Shown: positions 1 to 7,320, counted from the first letter of the stretch. The stretch: DNA of 12,320 bases from an uncultured Sulfurimonas sp. (GCA_937914675.1 CALDOC010000182.1:1-12320); one strand, 5' to 3'. The notes: a model not told the origin generated them from the sequence alone. Numbers and translations are program-made.

Positions 1-752
1 TATATTTCACAGAAGAGTTGCAGAGTTTTGACGCATAAGGGGTTTTTGTCCTCAATCGCGAGTTTGCTAATCATGGCGCTTTTGTCATCTGTTTTTTTGA
101 GGCGTATCATGGCGGTTGGTTGTGGCGCGAAATCGTTATCGACTAAGAACTCGTAAAGAGCGTAAATCCCGGGACCTGACAATATCCTCTCAAAACTCAC
201 ATGATTGCGATAACGATTGCGCATCCATTGTAAAAGTTTGTCTTGTTCCAAGGTTGACGAAGCAAAATCGCAATGACCGCCCTCGGAACCAATGGGATGG
301 TAATTTTTACCGTCATGAAAAAGTATCGCCTCCCCAAGACCCGTTCCAGCGGCTATAATCGCGCGATTTCCATCCACTTTTCTTCCACTTGGATTCAAAC
401 TCACAAACTCATCGTCTTTTAAATGCAACATGCCATAAGCGGTAGATTCAAGGTCGTTGAGTAAGATAACTTCTTTTGTCCCTAATAGTGTTTGCAAATT
501 TAAACCGACAACGTCCCATGGCAAGTTTGTAGTCTGACAATTCCCGTTTATAATGGGTCCAGCGATTCCAAAACAAGCTTTGTCAATAGTTTTTACCTCG
601 CTCAGTCGCATAAACTCTTTGATGACGTCTTCTAGAGATGTAAAATCTCGACTTGCAAATTGATGTTTGAGCTCAACTGCTAGAGTTTCGCCATCGAAGG
701 CAAAGAGCGCCAAGTTTGTTTTTGTTCCGCCTACGTCGCCTGCCAATATCAT
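1..752 (-). CDS. glk: Glucokinase (Glk), 3' end beyond the window
   Basis: Cytoplasmic glucokinase of the bacterial Glk family (PF02685), expected to phosphorylate glucose to glucose-6-phosphate with ATP. The minus-strand frame is open from the ATG at 752-750 to the window edge, giving 250 codons of a family usually near 320, so the C-terminus lies to the left. Visible motifs: the N-terminal phosphate loop GDVGGTKTNLA (residues 5-15), a TNLPW motif (75-79), LLNDLESTAYG with the probable catalytic base Asp100, AAGTGLGEA (134-142), the glucose-binding stretch SEGGHCDFA (156-164, Glu157 and His160) and LSGPGIYALY (191-200). Asp100, Glu157 and His160 fall at the same numbers I recall for E. coli Glk. 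The start is supported by GGAG eight bases upstream and by a 4-nt ATGA overlap with the stop of the preceding gene, implying translational coupling. No frameshift seen; family assignment secure. Confidence 0.93.
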   Translation of the reverse strand, partial: MILAGDVGGTKTNLALFAFDGETLAVELKHQFASRDFTSLEDVIKEFMRLSEVKTIDKACFGIAGPIINGNCQTTNLPWDVVGLNLQTLLGTKEVILLNDLESTAYGMLHLKDDEFVSLNPSGRKVDGNRAIIAAGTGLGEAILFHDGKNYHPIGSEGGHCDFASSTLEQDKLLQWMRNRYRNHVSFERILSGPGIYALYEFLVDNDFAPQPTAMIRLKKTDDKSAMISKLAIEDKNPLCVKTLQLFCEI

Positions 753-3679
753 ATTTTCTCCTCAGTTTGTACTTTTTCGGGTTGTAGTAAATATATAAAC
801 GCTTTTATAAACGCCTTGTCGGTTTCATGTTGTGAAAGAGTGTAAAACGATTCCCAAGCGATTCCTTTTTGTTCATCGTAATTTTGCACTTCTTCACCTT
901 TTGTCCATGCGACTCTTACCGCGTAACCAATCAAAACGTCTAAAATCAAATCATTTTCTATATGTAAATCTGGATTTTGTTTAAAGATGCGATTAAGGCT
1001 TTCTATGGCTTCTATATTTAGTTGACGATAAGAAGACGAATAGATGTTTTGCAAGAGATTATCGACAATGAGGTCAAAGCTTCTCTCTCCAGCGGTCGAT
1101 TCAAGCGTTATCTCTGAGCCAATGCGACATGTGGCGTCATATTTGTCTCCAATAATAAGACCTTTGCACTGTTGTAGAAGATGCCATACTCCTTTGTAGA
1201 AAGAGGGAGAAAGTCTATTGACGAGTCCTACCTCTTCTCTATATATAGCCCAATCGTCAACCTCTTTGTTCTCATGAATCAAAAGTTGTATTTTAATATC
1301 GCCTATGTTTGTGAGACCCGACGTATGCAAATTTTCAAGTTCTGTGAGTTTCGTAACCTCAGTGGAGAGCGATTCCAATATGTCGCGAAGATTATTGTAA
1401 ATGTCGCTAGGAGCGAAAGAGAGTAAAATTTCATAAGCGTCGCCAATTGACAAACTTTTTTCTCTACTAATTCTTCCAACTAAAAGTTGAACGAAATACC
1501 AAGGGCGAATGGTAAGCATGCTTGTGAAGAGTTTAGGCTGCATTCGGATGAGATGTCCAAGATGTAAAATAATCTCTTGCGTCAAAACGTTTTCCGCCGA
1601 GTTGTTGCCGCAAAACTCCGCTATTGTTTTGACTATGTAATTGTTGTCATGCGGTTTTGAAAAAGTAGCTTTTTCACTATAGGCTCGTCCAACCGCCAAG
1701 CGCTTTTGAAATATGACGATATCAAGAAGGGCGTCTTCCAATCGCTCGCTATATTTTTTTTGAGCGTCTGCCTCTCGACGAAGTTTAGCCCAATCATGAG
1801 AATGAGACGAAGGCGAATCATTTGAGTCCTCTTTGAGTTCCTCATGAAAAGAGTAGTTGACGTCGTTAATGACTTCCACATGAGTTTCTTCTATCAACTC
1901 ATTTAATTTTCCGCTTTCTACGCTTTTTAGCAACTCTAAAATTAAACTTTTATCTTTTTCCAAAAGCATGTCTTGACGAACTAAAAACAACATTATGGGT
2001 CTGTCTTGTTTGTTCCAATGTTTTTTTAAAAATCTCAAAGAAGCGTTAAATTGTTCTACAAGCAGTTTGTTGTCATAACTAAAATAAAATCCATGAGGAT
2101 TGAAGTAATATGGCATAAAGAGAGTTTTTTCTCCGTTTATCATGTACAAAGAAGAGGTAGAGATAGTTCTCGTTACAAGCAACGGTCGTCCCGTTAAATG
2201 AAGCTTTTCATTTTTGCCAATATGCGTATGTATTTGGGCAAGTTCAGAAGCTTGCATTATTTTCACTGGTCTTACTTGCTCTATCGTTTCACTATCTATT
2301 CCCAACTCTGAGAGTTGTCGTTGCGCGTATTCGTCTTGCGCCAAAATGAGAACCATAGGTTGAACGTTAGGTTCATGTCCTAGACTTTTACGGCGATTTA
2401 GAGGATCGATGTCGCTCGTTTTTAAAATGCCGTCTAAAATCATGTCGCTAAGCATGTACAAGCTTTGAGCCCAAACTAAAGGCAAGTTTTCATTTGCGAC
2501 TCTGGTTTGACTACCGGGATTCTCTTTTTCAGCCTCTATAAGCTCTTTTGGAACTATGAAGAGTTCTGGTAAAAGTTCTAAGTCATCTTCAAGGACAAAG
2601 AGAGGCGCTAGTTTCTCTCTCCAAATTTTTACGTCTTGTTCATTTTTACGCATTAAAGCGTCAAGAAGCAAGTAGGTGAAAAAGAGAGGCCACTCAGACT
2701 CTATGTCTTTAAACTCACGCAATTCCGATGGTTCATAATGGAGTTTCGTATCATCTTCTATACTACTTTGATGACCATCAAGCAAGAAACGCTTACATCC
2801 ATAAACTCCGGCGAGCTTATGGATGATTTTCTCTCTCGTGCATTCCACAGTCTGCAAATCTTTAATCGCGTATGCAGGGTAGCCGATGACGCTAAGCAGG
2901 GCTCCATCGGTCTCTTTTGAGTTTGATTCACGGGGAAGCAAACCTTTTAACGTGACGTCCGCGCGGGCAATGTCGCTTGATACGACATGAATCACTCCCT
3001 CTTGAGACTCGACGTTGGTAAAAAGATTGAAACCATCTAGCGCTTCAAGCGCGGCCTTTGCCATGCCAACCGAACTGGCGTTTATCTCTGTCGCGCCATG
3101 ATTGATTTTATGGCCTCTTTCCCAGATCCCATAATCGGGAGTACAATAAGCCCGACTGATGTAATGCACAAGGTTTTGAATAAAATTAACTTCGTCCATC
3201 GTGTATATTAGCTCTAAACCAGAAGCGCTCATCTGCGCAATCATAAGAAGAAAAAGGGAAGTGGCGTCGAGTTGTAGATGACCCCACTCATGATCGCCGA
3301 CAACGCCAAGACCAGTTTTTGTTCCATACTTCGCATGCAAGGAGTCTGCGGGATTAAGCGTATGTTTGAAGGTTTCAACTTTGTCCGACTGTTTCATCAT
3401 CGCCGTTAAAAGACCACGCATTAATTTAGTCACGCTATGAATCAGCAGGTAGCTGCGATAATGATTTGGATAATGCTTTTTATAGGATAAAGCCAAGCCC
3501 CAAACGCTCATGACGCTGTAAACATTGTCACGAACCCAAGCGTCCGTATAATCTCCATGAGCGTTAACGGCTGTACTTGCGGGTAGTAAACCGGTTATGG
3601 CGTCTTGACGGGAGAGAATAATCTTATCTATTGCCTTAAAATGTTTTTCGAGTGCGGATTTTATGTGTTTTGAATGCAT
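749..3679 (-). CDS. Phosphorylase kinase alpha/beta-like, GH15-fold protein
   Basis: A 976-residue soluble protein that I recognise, by recall of the human PHKA sequence, as a full-length relative of phosphorylase kinase regulatory alpha/beta subunits. Matching blocks run in order: TGLLPAS (29-35), DAWVRDNVYSV (46-56), KLMRGLL (85-91), DSLHAKY (112-118), WGHLQLDATS (132-141), DEVNFIQNLV (162-171), GIWERG (184-189), NASSVGMAKAALEAL (200-214), SEWPLFFTYLLLD (328-340), WAQSLYML (403-410), DPLNRR (425-430), LTGRP (495-499) and, C-terminally, SPSFYKGVWHLLQQCKG (824-840). The first ~430 residues form the GH15-like (alpha/alpha)6 region; Glu187 in GIWERG aligns with the GH15 general acid, so hydrolase or glucan-binding activity is possible but unproven. 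Residues 618-645 are polar and low in complexity, probably a linker. No signal peptide and no C-terminal CAAX. The start has AAAGG 12 nt upstream. Stop overlaps glk by 4 nt. The true bacterial function is unknown to me. Confidence 0.88.
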   Translation of the reverse strand: MHSKHIKSALEKHFKAIDKIILSRQDAITGLLPASTAVNAHGDYTDAWVRDNVYSVMSVWGLALSYKKHYPNHYRSYLLIHSVTKLMRGLLTAMMKQSDKVETFKHTLNPADSLHAKYGTKTGLGVVGDHEWGHLQLDATSLFLLMIAQMSASGLELIYTMDEVNFIQNLVHYISRAYCTPDYGIWERGHKINHGATEINASSVGMAKAALEALDGFNLFTNVESQEGVIHVVSSDIARADVTLKGLLPRESNSKETDGALLSVIGYPAYAIKDLQTVECTREKIIHKLAGVYGCKRFLLDGHQSSIEDDTKLHYEPSELREFKDIESEWPLFFTYLLLDALMRKNEQDVKIWREKLAPLFVLEDDLELLPELFIVPKELIEAEKENPGSQTRVANENLPLVWAQSLYMLSDMILDGILKTSDIDPLNRRKSLGHEPNVQPMVLILAQDEYAQRQLSELGIDSETIEQVRPVKIMQASELAQIHTHIGKNEKLHLTGRPLLVTRTISTSSLYMINGEKTLFMPYYFNPHGFYFSYDNKLLVEQFNASLRFLKKHWNKQDRPIMLFLVRQDMLLEKDKSLILELLKSVESGKLNELIEETHVEVINDVNYSFHEELKEDSNDSPSSHSHDWAKLRREADAQKKYSERLEDALLDIVIFQKRLAVGRAYSEKATFSKPHDNNYIVKTIAEFCGNNSAENVLTQEIILHLGHLIRMQPKLFTSMLTIRPWYFVQLLVGRISREKSLSIGDAYEILLSFAPSDIYNNLRDILESLSTEVTKLTELENLHTSGLTNIGDIKIQLLIHENKEVDDWAIYREEVGLVNRLSPSFYKGVWHLLQQCKGLIIGDKYDATCRIGSEITLESTAGERSFDLIVDNLLQNIYSSSYRQLNIEAIESLNRIFKQNPDLHIENDLILDVLIGYAVRVAWTKGEEVQNYDEQKGIAWESFYTLSQHETDKAFIKAFIYLLQPEKVQTEEKI

Positions 3680-3721
3680 TATTTAGCGTAACCTTTTTCA
3701 TTGAATACTTAAGAACTAGCA

Positions 3722-3727
3722 ATTATA
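3722..3727 (-). promoter_or_regulatory. Candidate promoter of the PhK-like/glk operon with palindromic site
   Basis: A perfect TATAAT on the minus strand lies about 43 bases upstream of the operon start. It sits inside an inverted repeat CTAGC-N9-GCTAG (3716-3720 and 3730-3734), placed where an operator would overlap the -10. There is no convincing -35, which is usual for vegetative promoters in this phylum. The rest of the 184-base divergent spacer contains only the promoter region of the phospholipase gene. Confidence 0.45.
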
Positions 3728-3812
3728 GCGCTAGATTCTCAAAGACAGATAATGAAACGCATAAAAAATAGACATGGAAGCATTTGTATTCCTTTTATTA
3801 AAATAATTATAT

Positions 3813-3818
3813 TATAAT
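3813..3818 (+). promoter_or_regulatory. Candidate -10 of the phospholipase gene
   Basis: TATAAT in a very AT-rich stretch, 45 bases upstream of the phospholipase ATG. No -35 match is seen 17 bases upstream. AAAGAG at 3855-3860 is the probable ribosome binding site, three bases before the ATG; a second weak GGAG lies at 3848-3851. Confidence 0.45.
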
Positions 3819-3863
3819 AGTGAAAAATGATTTATTCTTGAATCACTGGAGTATAAAGAGTAT

Positions 3864-5147
3864 ATGACATATCTAAAGATAGTGTTTGCATTGAATATGT
3901 TTTTTTTCGTATTCTCATTTCAACTTACGGCTGGTGACGTTAGCGTCTATTTTATAAATAAACAGTATGATAAAGCCATACCATTACTTGAAGAAGAGGC
4001 GAAAAATGGCTCTAAACAAGCTATGTATAAATTAGGCTTTTTGTATGAAAATGGTTTAGGAACGGCGGTAGATTATAAAAAATCAGTTTATTGGTATAAA
4101 GAGATGTCAAAAGCTTATAGTTATAGCGTTAAAATCGCAGGCGAAGATTTAAATAATAGCGACTCTTTTTTAACCCAAGTGGAAAATCAATTTGACGCGG
4201 TGTCTGATAAAAAGGGCACCGCGTTTGTGCTTGGCAAGATAGACACAAATACTCCTGAAACAAAAACATTGATGGAATCCCTTTGGGAGGGCAATTTTTT
4301 TGGACTGACTCCCTTTCATGAAAATTATATCCTTCCTTGCTCCATTGCCAATAGTAAGTATCCTCGCCGTTCTGAATCCGTTCATCCAAACACAACTCCG
4401 TTAACGCCGATACAAAATGAATACAAAAATTATAGCGATCTTGAAGTTGAATTTCAGATTAGTTTTAAAAAGCAACTAAGCTACAATTTTTTTGGATGGA
4501 ACGAGTTTATAAACGTGGCTTACACTCAAACGGTATGGTGGCAACTTTATGAAAAGTCCGCGCCATTTCGCGAAATGAACTATAAGCCTGAAATATTCAT
4601 GGCGGTTCCATCTTCTAAAAATTTAGATGAAAAGTATGGTTTCAAAGGTCTTAGATATGGCTATTTGCATGAGTCTAACGGTCAAGACGGTTATAGGTCT
4701 CGCTCATGGAACAGATTGCAGATAACCGGGCTATGGCAATGGGACAACCTCTTTCTAGCTTCTCGCGTATGGTATAGAATACCCGAAAAATTAAAAAGCG
4801 ACAATTACTACCATGGAAATGGTTTTAAAGCCGATGGCACCGAAACGGATCCGAATGAAATAGGCGATGACAATCCAAATATTGAGAACTACATGGGCTT
4901 TGGAGATTTGACGTTTCATTATTTATATGGCAAGAGTCAATTTGCGTCAGTTTTGAGATATAACTTCGGTTCTGGCGAAAAACATAGAGGCGCGGCCGAA
5001 TTGAATTGGTCATATCCATTTTTTCATTCAAAAAATATGTTTTGGTACGCAAAAGTTTTTAGCGGGTATGGAGAGAGTCTTATAGATTATGATCACTCCA
5101 TTACAAAAACGTCATTTGGATTTTCATTTTCAAGAGGGCTTTTTTAA
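3864..5147 (+). CDS. pldA: Outer-membrane phospholipase A with N-terminal Sel1-like repeat
   Basis: Outer membrane phospholipase A (OMPLA, PF02253), a beta-barrel enzyme that hydrolyses acyl chains of phospholipids misplaced in the outer leaflet. The active-site block HESNGQDGYRSRSWNR (269-284) carries His269, Ser271 and Asn283 with exactly the 2- and 12-residue spacing of the E. coli triad His142/Ser144/Asn156; Ser279 matches the calcium-ligand Ser152. Later barrel strands are aromatic-rich (for example 344-357), and the chain ends in Phe427, as expected for BAM-dependent insertion. Residues 1-23 look like a signal peptide. Unusual is the segment at about 35-85, with AKNGSKQAMYKLGFLYENG (46-64), a Sel1/TPR-like repeat that I do not expect in OMPLA, followed by a ~60-residue connector. 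At 427 residues the protein is about 100 longer than ordinary PldA. It has its own promoter region and appears to be monocistronic. Confidence 0.92.
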   Translation: MTYLKIVFALNMFFFVFSFQLTAGDVSVYFINKQYDKAIPLLEEEAKNGSKQAMYKLGFLYENGLGTAVDYKKSVYWYKEMSKAYSYSVKIAGEDLNNSDSFLTQVENQFDAVSDKKGTAFVLGKIDTNTPETKTLMESLWEGNFFGLTPFHENYILPCSIANSKYPRRSESVHPNTTPLTPIQNEYKNYSDLEVEFQISFKKQLSYNFFGWNEFINVAYTQTVWWQLYEKSAPFREMNYKPEIFMAVPSSKNLDEKYGFKGLRYGYLHESNGQDGYRSRSWNRLQITGLWQWDNLFLASRVWYRIPEKLKSDNYYHGNGFKADGTETDPNEIGDDNPNIENYMGFGDLTFHYLYGKSQFASVLRYNFGSGEKHRGAAELNWSYPFFHSKNMFWYAKVFSGYGESLIDYDHSITKTSFGFSFSRGLF

Positions 5148-5226
5148 AATGTCGCAACATCAATCGCGTAGTTTAAATATAACAAAAGGATGGCGTTTAT
5201 AAAATAGGGTAGAGGTATACAGAGTC

Positions 5227-5254
5227 CATAAACATGATATACGTCATGTTTATG
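5227..5254 (+). promoter_or_regulatory. 11-bp perfect inverted repeat, 6-nt loop: operator or leader hairpin
   Basis: Arms CATAAACATGA and TCATGTTTATG are perfectly complementary. The structure lies 26 bases before the ATG of the next gene and 79 bases after the phospholipase stop. No U-tract follows in either direction, which argues against a standard intrinsic terminator and favours an operator or a 5'-leader hairpin. A weak -10-like TATACA lies just upstream at 5216-5221. Nothing else is recognisable in the spacer 5148-5280 apart from the ribosome binding site AGGA at 5271-5274. Confidence 0.55.
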
Positions 5255-5280
5255 AAATAAATAGATAATAAGGAATAAAA

Positions 5281-5898
5281 ATGACTTTAAAATATGTTGG
5301 TCCAAAACCGATTATTTCACACACCAGTATAGAATTTGATAAAAATAAAGAGGATAAATACGTTTATTTAAGCGTAGTGGCTCAACTCATACAAGCGCTT
5401 GACCATGATTATATAGATGACAAATCTTACGTATATGAAAAGAATCTGTTTTCCCATGATGAGTGCTTATATATATTAAATAAATATTGTAAAAATCTGA
5501 ATACTCTTCTTACTCAAACAAACGACTCTGCGCAAGAAGATATGGAGCATGACAAAGAGAGAGCTCGAAACAATGATATGCTTAGCGACCAAGATAAAGA
5601 AGTTCTTATCAACAATATAGACATTATGCATGATTACGTCATGCAGCGAGCGGTGAATAAAAACGTTTACTATTGCGCGGTCAATATTCTAGCCGACATT
5701 GTTCAAGAGGATCATATTGAACACATTACGACTCCCTATACAGAGCCATTTTTACATGTTTTACACTCTCTTCAAGGGACACTGGTTTATAAGCAAGCCC
5801 CAATAGACACAAAATTAGACGTTTTTGAAGTAGATAAACAACTTCTTGTAAAACTTCAGGTTATAAATATATTAAGGGACGCCAAGCCGATAATATGA
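5281..5898 (+). CDS. Hypothetical soluble protein co-expressed with a subtilase
   Basis: I do not recognise this 205-residue protein. There is no signal peptide or membrane segment, so it is probably cytoplasmic. It looks mainly alpha-helical and acidic: residues 26-76 and 105-142 read as helices, separated by a polar, charged stretch (about 77-104) rich in Asp, Glu, Asn and Gln. Cysteines at 62, 70 and 132 do not form a metal-binding motif. The start is supported by AGGA six bases before the ATG. Its stop overlaps the next start in an ATGA (5895-5898), so it is translationally coupled to the lipoprotein protease and probably works with it, for example as a regulator, chaperone or immunity-like partner; that role is inference from context only. 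The gene is AT-rich and begins after a strong palindrome. Confidence 0.85.
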   Translation: MTLKYVGPKPIISHTSIEFDKNKEDKYVYLSVVAQLIQALDHDYIDDKSYVYEKNLFSHDECLYILNKYCKNLNTLLTQTNDSAQEDMEHDKERARNNDMLSDQDKEVLINNIDIMHDYVMQRAVNKNVYYCAVNILADIVQEDHIEHITTPYTEPFLHVLHSLQGTLVYKQAPIDTKLDVFEVDKQLLVKLQVINILRDAKPII

Positions 5899-6974
5899 TT
5901 GCAAAATGGACTTATATTCTCTTTTTGTTACTAATCTTGTCATCTTGTGGTTCCGTTGAGACTGTTGCGATTGTTTCAGATAGTCTAGAAATTACAGGAC
6001 CCGAACCATACTTTCATGAGCAATGGTATTTAGACAAGAACGATAGCTTTTATTTAGAAAACGCAATTGATAGCGAAGCTCATATACATCCGTCTACTTT
6101 TTTATCCGTCTATGCGGGAAAGGGAGTGAAAATTGCCGTTATAGACGATGGCTTAGATACAAATCATGAGGACTTGGCTGGCGCAATAGTCGCCACGTAT
6201 GACATACGAACGCGAACCTCAAACGTATCACACGCTTTTTCAACAGACTATCATGGCACCGCGGTCACCGGAATCATAGGCGCGCGAGTGAACTCCAAAG
6301 GAATACAGGGCGTGGCAAGTAAATCTCAAATCATTTTTTTAAAGTATAAAGAGAACATGAGCGATAGTGAAACAATAGAACTGTTGAACAAAGCGGAAGA
6401 GTTTGGAGCCGATATTATAAATAATAGCTGGGGAACCAATGACGTCTCTCAAGCGGTAAAAGATAAAATAATTGATTTATCCAACAATGGCAGAGGAGGC
6501 AAAGGCACCATAATTGTTTTTGCATGTGGAAACGATGACCAAGATTTGGGAAATGACGAGTCGGCGATACCAGAGGTTGTTTCCGTCGGAGCTACGGATA
6601 AAGATAATTTAAGGGCGTACTATAGTAATTTTGGAGACAATCTTGATTTGGTGGCTCCTGGTGGATATTATGATGTGGGTATTACAACTCTTGACCCCAG
6701 TGGAAGTCAAGGCGTCGCCAATACAGATGAAAATTATATCTTAGCGAATGATTCAAACTCTTTTATTGGTACGTCGGCTTCCGCGCCAATTGTGACTGGA
6801 GTTATAGCTCTTATGCTTGAGAAAAATCCAAACCTTACTAGAGTTGAGGTTGAGAGCATATTAAAAAACAGCAGTGATAAAATAGGTAACGTCCCCTATG
6901 TCAATGGCAGAAATAGATATTATGGACATGGGAAAATAAATATAACGAATATTATAAACTCTACGCCGCTCTAA
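5895..6974 (+). CDS. Subtilisin-like (S8) serine protease, predicted lipoprotein
   Basis: Peptidase S8 family (PF00082), 359 residues. The first 18 residues form a type II signal peptide with lipobox LSSC, so Cys18 should be lipidated and the protease anchored to a membrane facing the periplasm or cell surface. Catalytic residues are all present: Asp84 in AVIDDGLD, His120 in DYHGTAVTG and Ser294 in GTSASAP, with the oxyanion Asn213 in ACGND. Also typical are IINNSWG (175-180 region) and a VVSVGATD block (228-235). Residues 19-75 form only a short N-terminal extension, too small for an obvious I9 propeptide. The His and Ser signatures vary from the common HGTHVAG and GTSMASP, but the essential residues are kept. 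It starts within the stop of the upstream gene, so the two form one transcript. The substrate is unknown; adjacent small exported proteins are possible but untested targets. Confidence 0.93.
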   Translation: MIAKWTYILFLLLILSSCGSVETVAIVSDSLEITGPEPYFHEQWYLDKNDSFYLENAIDSEAHIHPSTFLSVYAGKGVKIAVIDDGLDTNHEDLAGAIVATYDIRTRTSNVSHAFSTDYHGTAVTGIIGARVNSKGIQGVASKSQIIFLKYKENMSDSETIELLNKAEEFGADIINNSWGTNDVSQAVKDKIIDLSNNGRGGKGTIIVFACGNDDQDLGNDESAIPEVVSVGATDKDNLRAYYSNFGDNLDLVAPGGYYDVGITTLDPSGSQGVANTDENYILANDSNSFIGTSASAPIVTGVIALMLEKNPNLTRVEVESILKNSSDKIGNVPYVNGRNRYYGHGKINITNIINSTPL

Positions 6975-6979
6975 AAAAT

Positions 6980-7027
6980 CGTCAATATTAAAAAGGGTAC
7001 TGAATGGTTACGTTTAATAACTTGACG
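6980..7027 (+). repeat. Long-arm inverted repeat between subtilase and first small gene
   Basis: CGTCAATATTAAA at 6980-6992 is complementary to TTTAATAACTTGACG at 7013-7027, apart from a 2-nt bulge. The right arm contains the -35 box of the next promoter. It could fold in the subtilase transcript as a weak terminator, or be a protein-binding site; no U-run follows. The rest of the spacer 6975-7080 holds the promoter described separately. Confidence 0.35.
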
Positions 7028-7050
7028 TTATGATTAAAACAATGTATAAT
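7022..7050 (+). promoter_or_regulatory. Near-consensus sigma70 promoter of first small exported protein
   Basis: TTGACG (7022-7027), a 17-base spacer and TATAAT (7045-7050) preceded by TG. The -10 ends 30 bases before the ATG at 7081. It is unusually close to consensus for this window, where most genes have only a -10, and suggests strong expression. The layout is repeated at the downstream paralog. Confidence 0.8.
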
Positions 7051-7080
7051 TTCACCATATATTAATTATAAAGGAATAAT

Positions 7081-7284
7081 ATGAAAGCATTTTTACTAGT
7101 TACAATCTTAATTACATTTACAACTTCAATGTTCGCGTCAACAACAAAAGTGGAGGATGAGAGACTTTGTAAAGTTTTTCAAGAGAAAGTAGTTGCTTAC
7201 AAAGAAACTATGCGTAGCGACGTATACGCTATGAAAACCTTAGAGTCGTATGAAAAGAAAGCTCACGCTTACTGTTCAAAATAA
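7081..7284 (+). CDS. Small exported two-cysteine protein, copy 1
   Basis: A 67-residue protein of unrecognised family with a clear Sec signal peptide (hydrophobic residues 4-19; likely cleavage after the Ala of SMFA). The predicted mature part is about 48 residues, charged and helical, with two cysteines, Cys30 and Cys65, 35 residues apart; in the periplasm they could form one disulphide pinning a helical hairpin. Between them the pattern is CKVFQEK...YK..MR.D.YA..TL.SYEK.A..YC. The downstream gene encodes a paralog with the same cysteine spacing. The start is well supported: the ribosome binding site AAAGGAA ends five bases before the ATG, in a 15-nt leader shared exactly with the paralog. 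Function unknown; a small envelope or stress protein is possible. Confidence 0.85.
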   Translation: MKAFLLVTILITFTTSMFASTTKVEDERLCKVFQEKVVAYKETMRSDVYAMKTLESYEKKAHAYCSK

Positions 7285-7293
7285 TATTTGCCT

Positions 7294-7320
7294 ATACTAA
7301 GCCTATAACAGGTTTAGTAT
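7294..7320 (+). terminator. Stem-loop terminator after copy 1
   Basis: ATACTAAGCCT and AGGTTTAGTAT form an 11-bp stem with one G-U pair around a 5-nt loop, nine bases after the stop. It is followed by CATTTTA, a weak U-tract. It separates copy 1 from the independently promoted copy 2. The rest of the spacer to 7446 holds only the second promoter and a very short AAACT/AGTTT repeat. Confidence 0.6.

Noticed and set aside
116..358. Open frame on the plus strand opposite glk (80 codons)
   Set aside because: It lies fully antisense to a well-supported glucokinase, has no ribosome binding site and has no protein-like pattern.
4129..4395. Cysteine-containing minus-strand frames within the phospholipase gene
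   Set aside because: They are nested in opposite frames of a well-supported PldA, without ribosome binding sites or recognisable motifs.
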